Source of the DNA: a virus | Length of the DNA: 39,287 bases | Virus record (IMG/VR): IMGVR_UViG_3300024353_000003 | Coordinates: 1 to 39,287 of that record | Reading direction: 5' to 3' (one strand) | Translations under genes and position numbers: made by a program | Notes under the pieces: model-generated | The model's input: only the letters and a program-made list of their open reading frames with translations | What the model was told of the DNA's origin: nothing | Databases searched by the model: none | Shown: in pieces, positions 38,381 to 39,287 of the stretch | Numbering within the stretch: position 1 is the stretch's first letter | Layout of the letters: every line of letters starts with the position of its first letter

Positions 38381-39287
38381 TGCCCTGGCCCTTCAGAAAA
38401 CGCAAACCCGCCCGGCCGGCCACCACACGCATGGAGGATGCCCGGCTGGCTCGGGCCATCCGCGCGCGTTTCGATGCCGCACAGACGACGCCGGAGAACC
38501 GCCGGCACTGGCGGTGGGCCGATGCCCTGAGCGCCGACGCCGCCGCCAGCCCCGCGGTCCGCGCCATGCTGCGGAACCGCGCACGGTACGAGGTGGCCAA
38601 CAACTGCTACGCCAAGGGCATCGTCCTCACGCTCGCCGAAGACCTGATCGGGACAGGCCCCAGGCTTCAGATGCTGCTCGCCGACCCCGAGGCCAACCGC
38701 CGCATCGAGCGCGAGTTCGCCGCCTGGTCCCGGGCCGTCGGGCTGCCCCAAAAACTCCGCACGATGCGGATGGCCCGGGCCGCCGACGGCGAGACGTTCG
38801 CGCTGCTCGCGACGAACCCGAGCCACAATCATCCCGTCCGCCTCGACGTCAGGCTCGTCGAGGCCGAGCAGGTCGCGACGCCCAACTGGACGCCGACCCA
38901 GAAGCAACCCGTGGACGGCGTCGTCTTCGACCGGTTCGGCAACCCCGCCGAGTATCACTTCCTCGTGGACCATCCCGGCGGGACCATCCCGCGCTGGAGC
39001 CAAACCTACCGGCCCGTCCCGGCAAGCGGCGTTCTGCACTGGTTCCGCAGCGATCGGCCGGGCCAGTCGCGGGGGATCCCCGAACTGGCGCCGGCGCTGC
39101 CGCTGTTTGCGCTTCTCCGCCGCTATACGCTGGCGGTGGTCAGCGCAGCCGAAACGGCCGCCGAGTTCGCCACGTTCGTCAAGACCACGATGGCCCCCGG
39201 CGGCGAGGCCGCCGGCAGCCAGGACGGCGAGGAAGGACTGGCCGGCCTGACGATGGAAATAGAACGCAATCTCGCCATGTTTCTGCC
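38380..39287 (+). CDS. Portal protein, N-terminal part (continues at 1..725)
   Basis: The first 302 codons of the lambda-type portal, starting MPWPFRKRK. RNRARYEVANNCYAKGIVLTLAEDLIGTGPRLQ (about 66-98), DGETFALLATNP and VEAEQV (about 140-165), GNPAEYHFLVDHPG (about 190) and GQSRGIPELAPALPLFALLRRYT (about 225-250) are family motifs. The reading frame continues in phase through the 127-base terminal overlap, giving a 501-aa protein in the circle. Confidence 0.93.
   Translation, partial: MPWPFRKRKPARPATTRMEDARLARAIRARFDAAQTTPENRRHWRWADALSADAAASPAVRAMLRNRARYEVANNCYAKGIVLTLAEDLIGTGPRLQMLLADPEANRRIEREFAAWSRAVGLPQKLRTMRMARAADGETFALLATNPSHNHPVRLDVRLVEAEQVATPNWTPTQKQPVDGVVFDRFGNPAEYHFLVDHPGGTIPRWSQTYRPVPASGVLHWFRSDRPGQSRGIPELAPALPLFALLRRYTLAVVSAAETAAEFATFVKTTMAPGGEAAGSQDGEEGLAGLTMEIERNLAMFL
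39161..39287. repeat. Terminal overlap, right copy
   Basis: Exact repeat of 1..127; both copies should be collapsed when the genome is circularised. Confidence 0.93.

Overview
The window is a complete, circularly closed genome of a temperate tailed phage. The first 127 bases (1..127) recur exactly as the last 127 (39161..39287), and the portal gene reads in frame across the joint. The non-redundant circle is therefore 39,160 bp. The 127-base overlap looks like an assembler k-mer overlap rather than a biological terminal repeat. The DNA is G+C rich, and genes are tightly packed with ATGA/TGATG overlaps and strong AAGGAG ribosome binding sites. An attP-like 3' fragment of a tRNA-Leu(CAA) beside a tyrosine integrase shows that the phage integrates. 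The host is not identifiable with certainty. The G+C content, the GAGC-rich intergenic repeats and a HARE-HTH protein are compatible with a Planctomycetota-like host, but this is weak inference.

Layout. (a) Rightward late module, from 35057 through the joint to about 16750: small and large terminase, two zinc-ribbon proteins, a promoter-plus-terminator leader (38041..38166), a gpW-position protein, lambda-type portal, a fused prohead protease-scaffold-capsid protein, a DUF2190 decoration protein, head-tail and tail genes, a tail chaperone pair in two frames, a lipoprotein, a LamG lectin-like protein, a beta-helix tailspike-like protein, an HK97-gp10-like protein, tape measure, distal tail proteins, a repeat-rich tail fibre, and a glycosyltransferase-like protein. 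(b) 16785..17248, leftward: a signal-peptide-bearing copy of the tail-fibre tip domain. (c) A Mu-Gam-like protein, attP and integrase (17544..19617). (d) A leftward early operon from 30387 down to the integrase: small zinc proteins, a winged-helix protein, a lambda-O-like initiator whose gene carries eight 12-bp iterons, a stand-alone paralogue of the initiator DNA-binding domain, an excisionase-like HTH, a DUF5131 protein, a radical SAM enzyme, a ParB-domain DNA methyltransferase, a zinc-ribbon PD-(D/E)XK nuclease and a cytosine-C5 methyltransferase. (e) A rightward regulatory block (30417..31928): promoter, two terminators, a CI-like HTH repressor without a protease domain, and a PD-(D/E)XK protein. 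(f) A second ParB-methyltransferase, then three leftward genes including a HARE-HTH protein.

The most interesting reading concerns two promoters. The promoter upstream of the repressor region (30401..30498, rightward) and the promoter upstream of the secreted fibre-tip gene (17334..17431, leftward) are diverged copies of one roughly 100-bp promoter/leader. This suggests that the secreted tip protein is expressed together with lysogeny functions, possibly as a receptor-masking or superinfection-exclusion factor. Other notable points are an internal ribosome binding site and start that would release capsid protein from the protease fusion, promoter-terminator leaders suggesting antitermination control, an in-gene iteron origin with a possible competitor protein, a dense DNA-modification cassette, and no recognisable endolysin.
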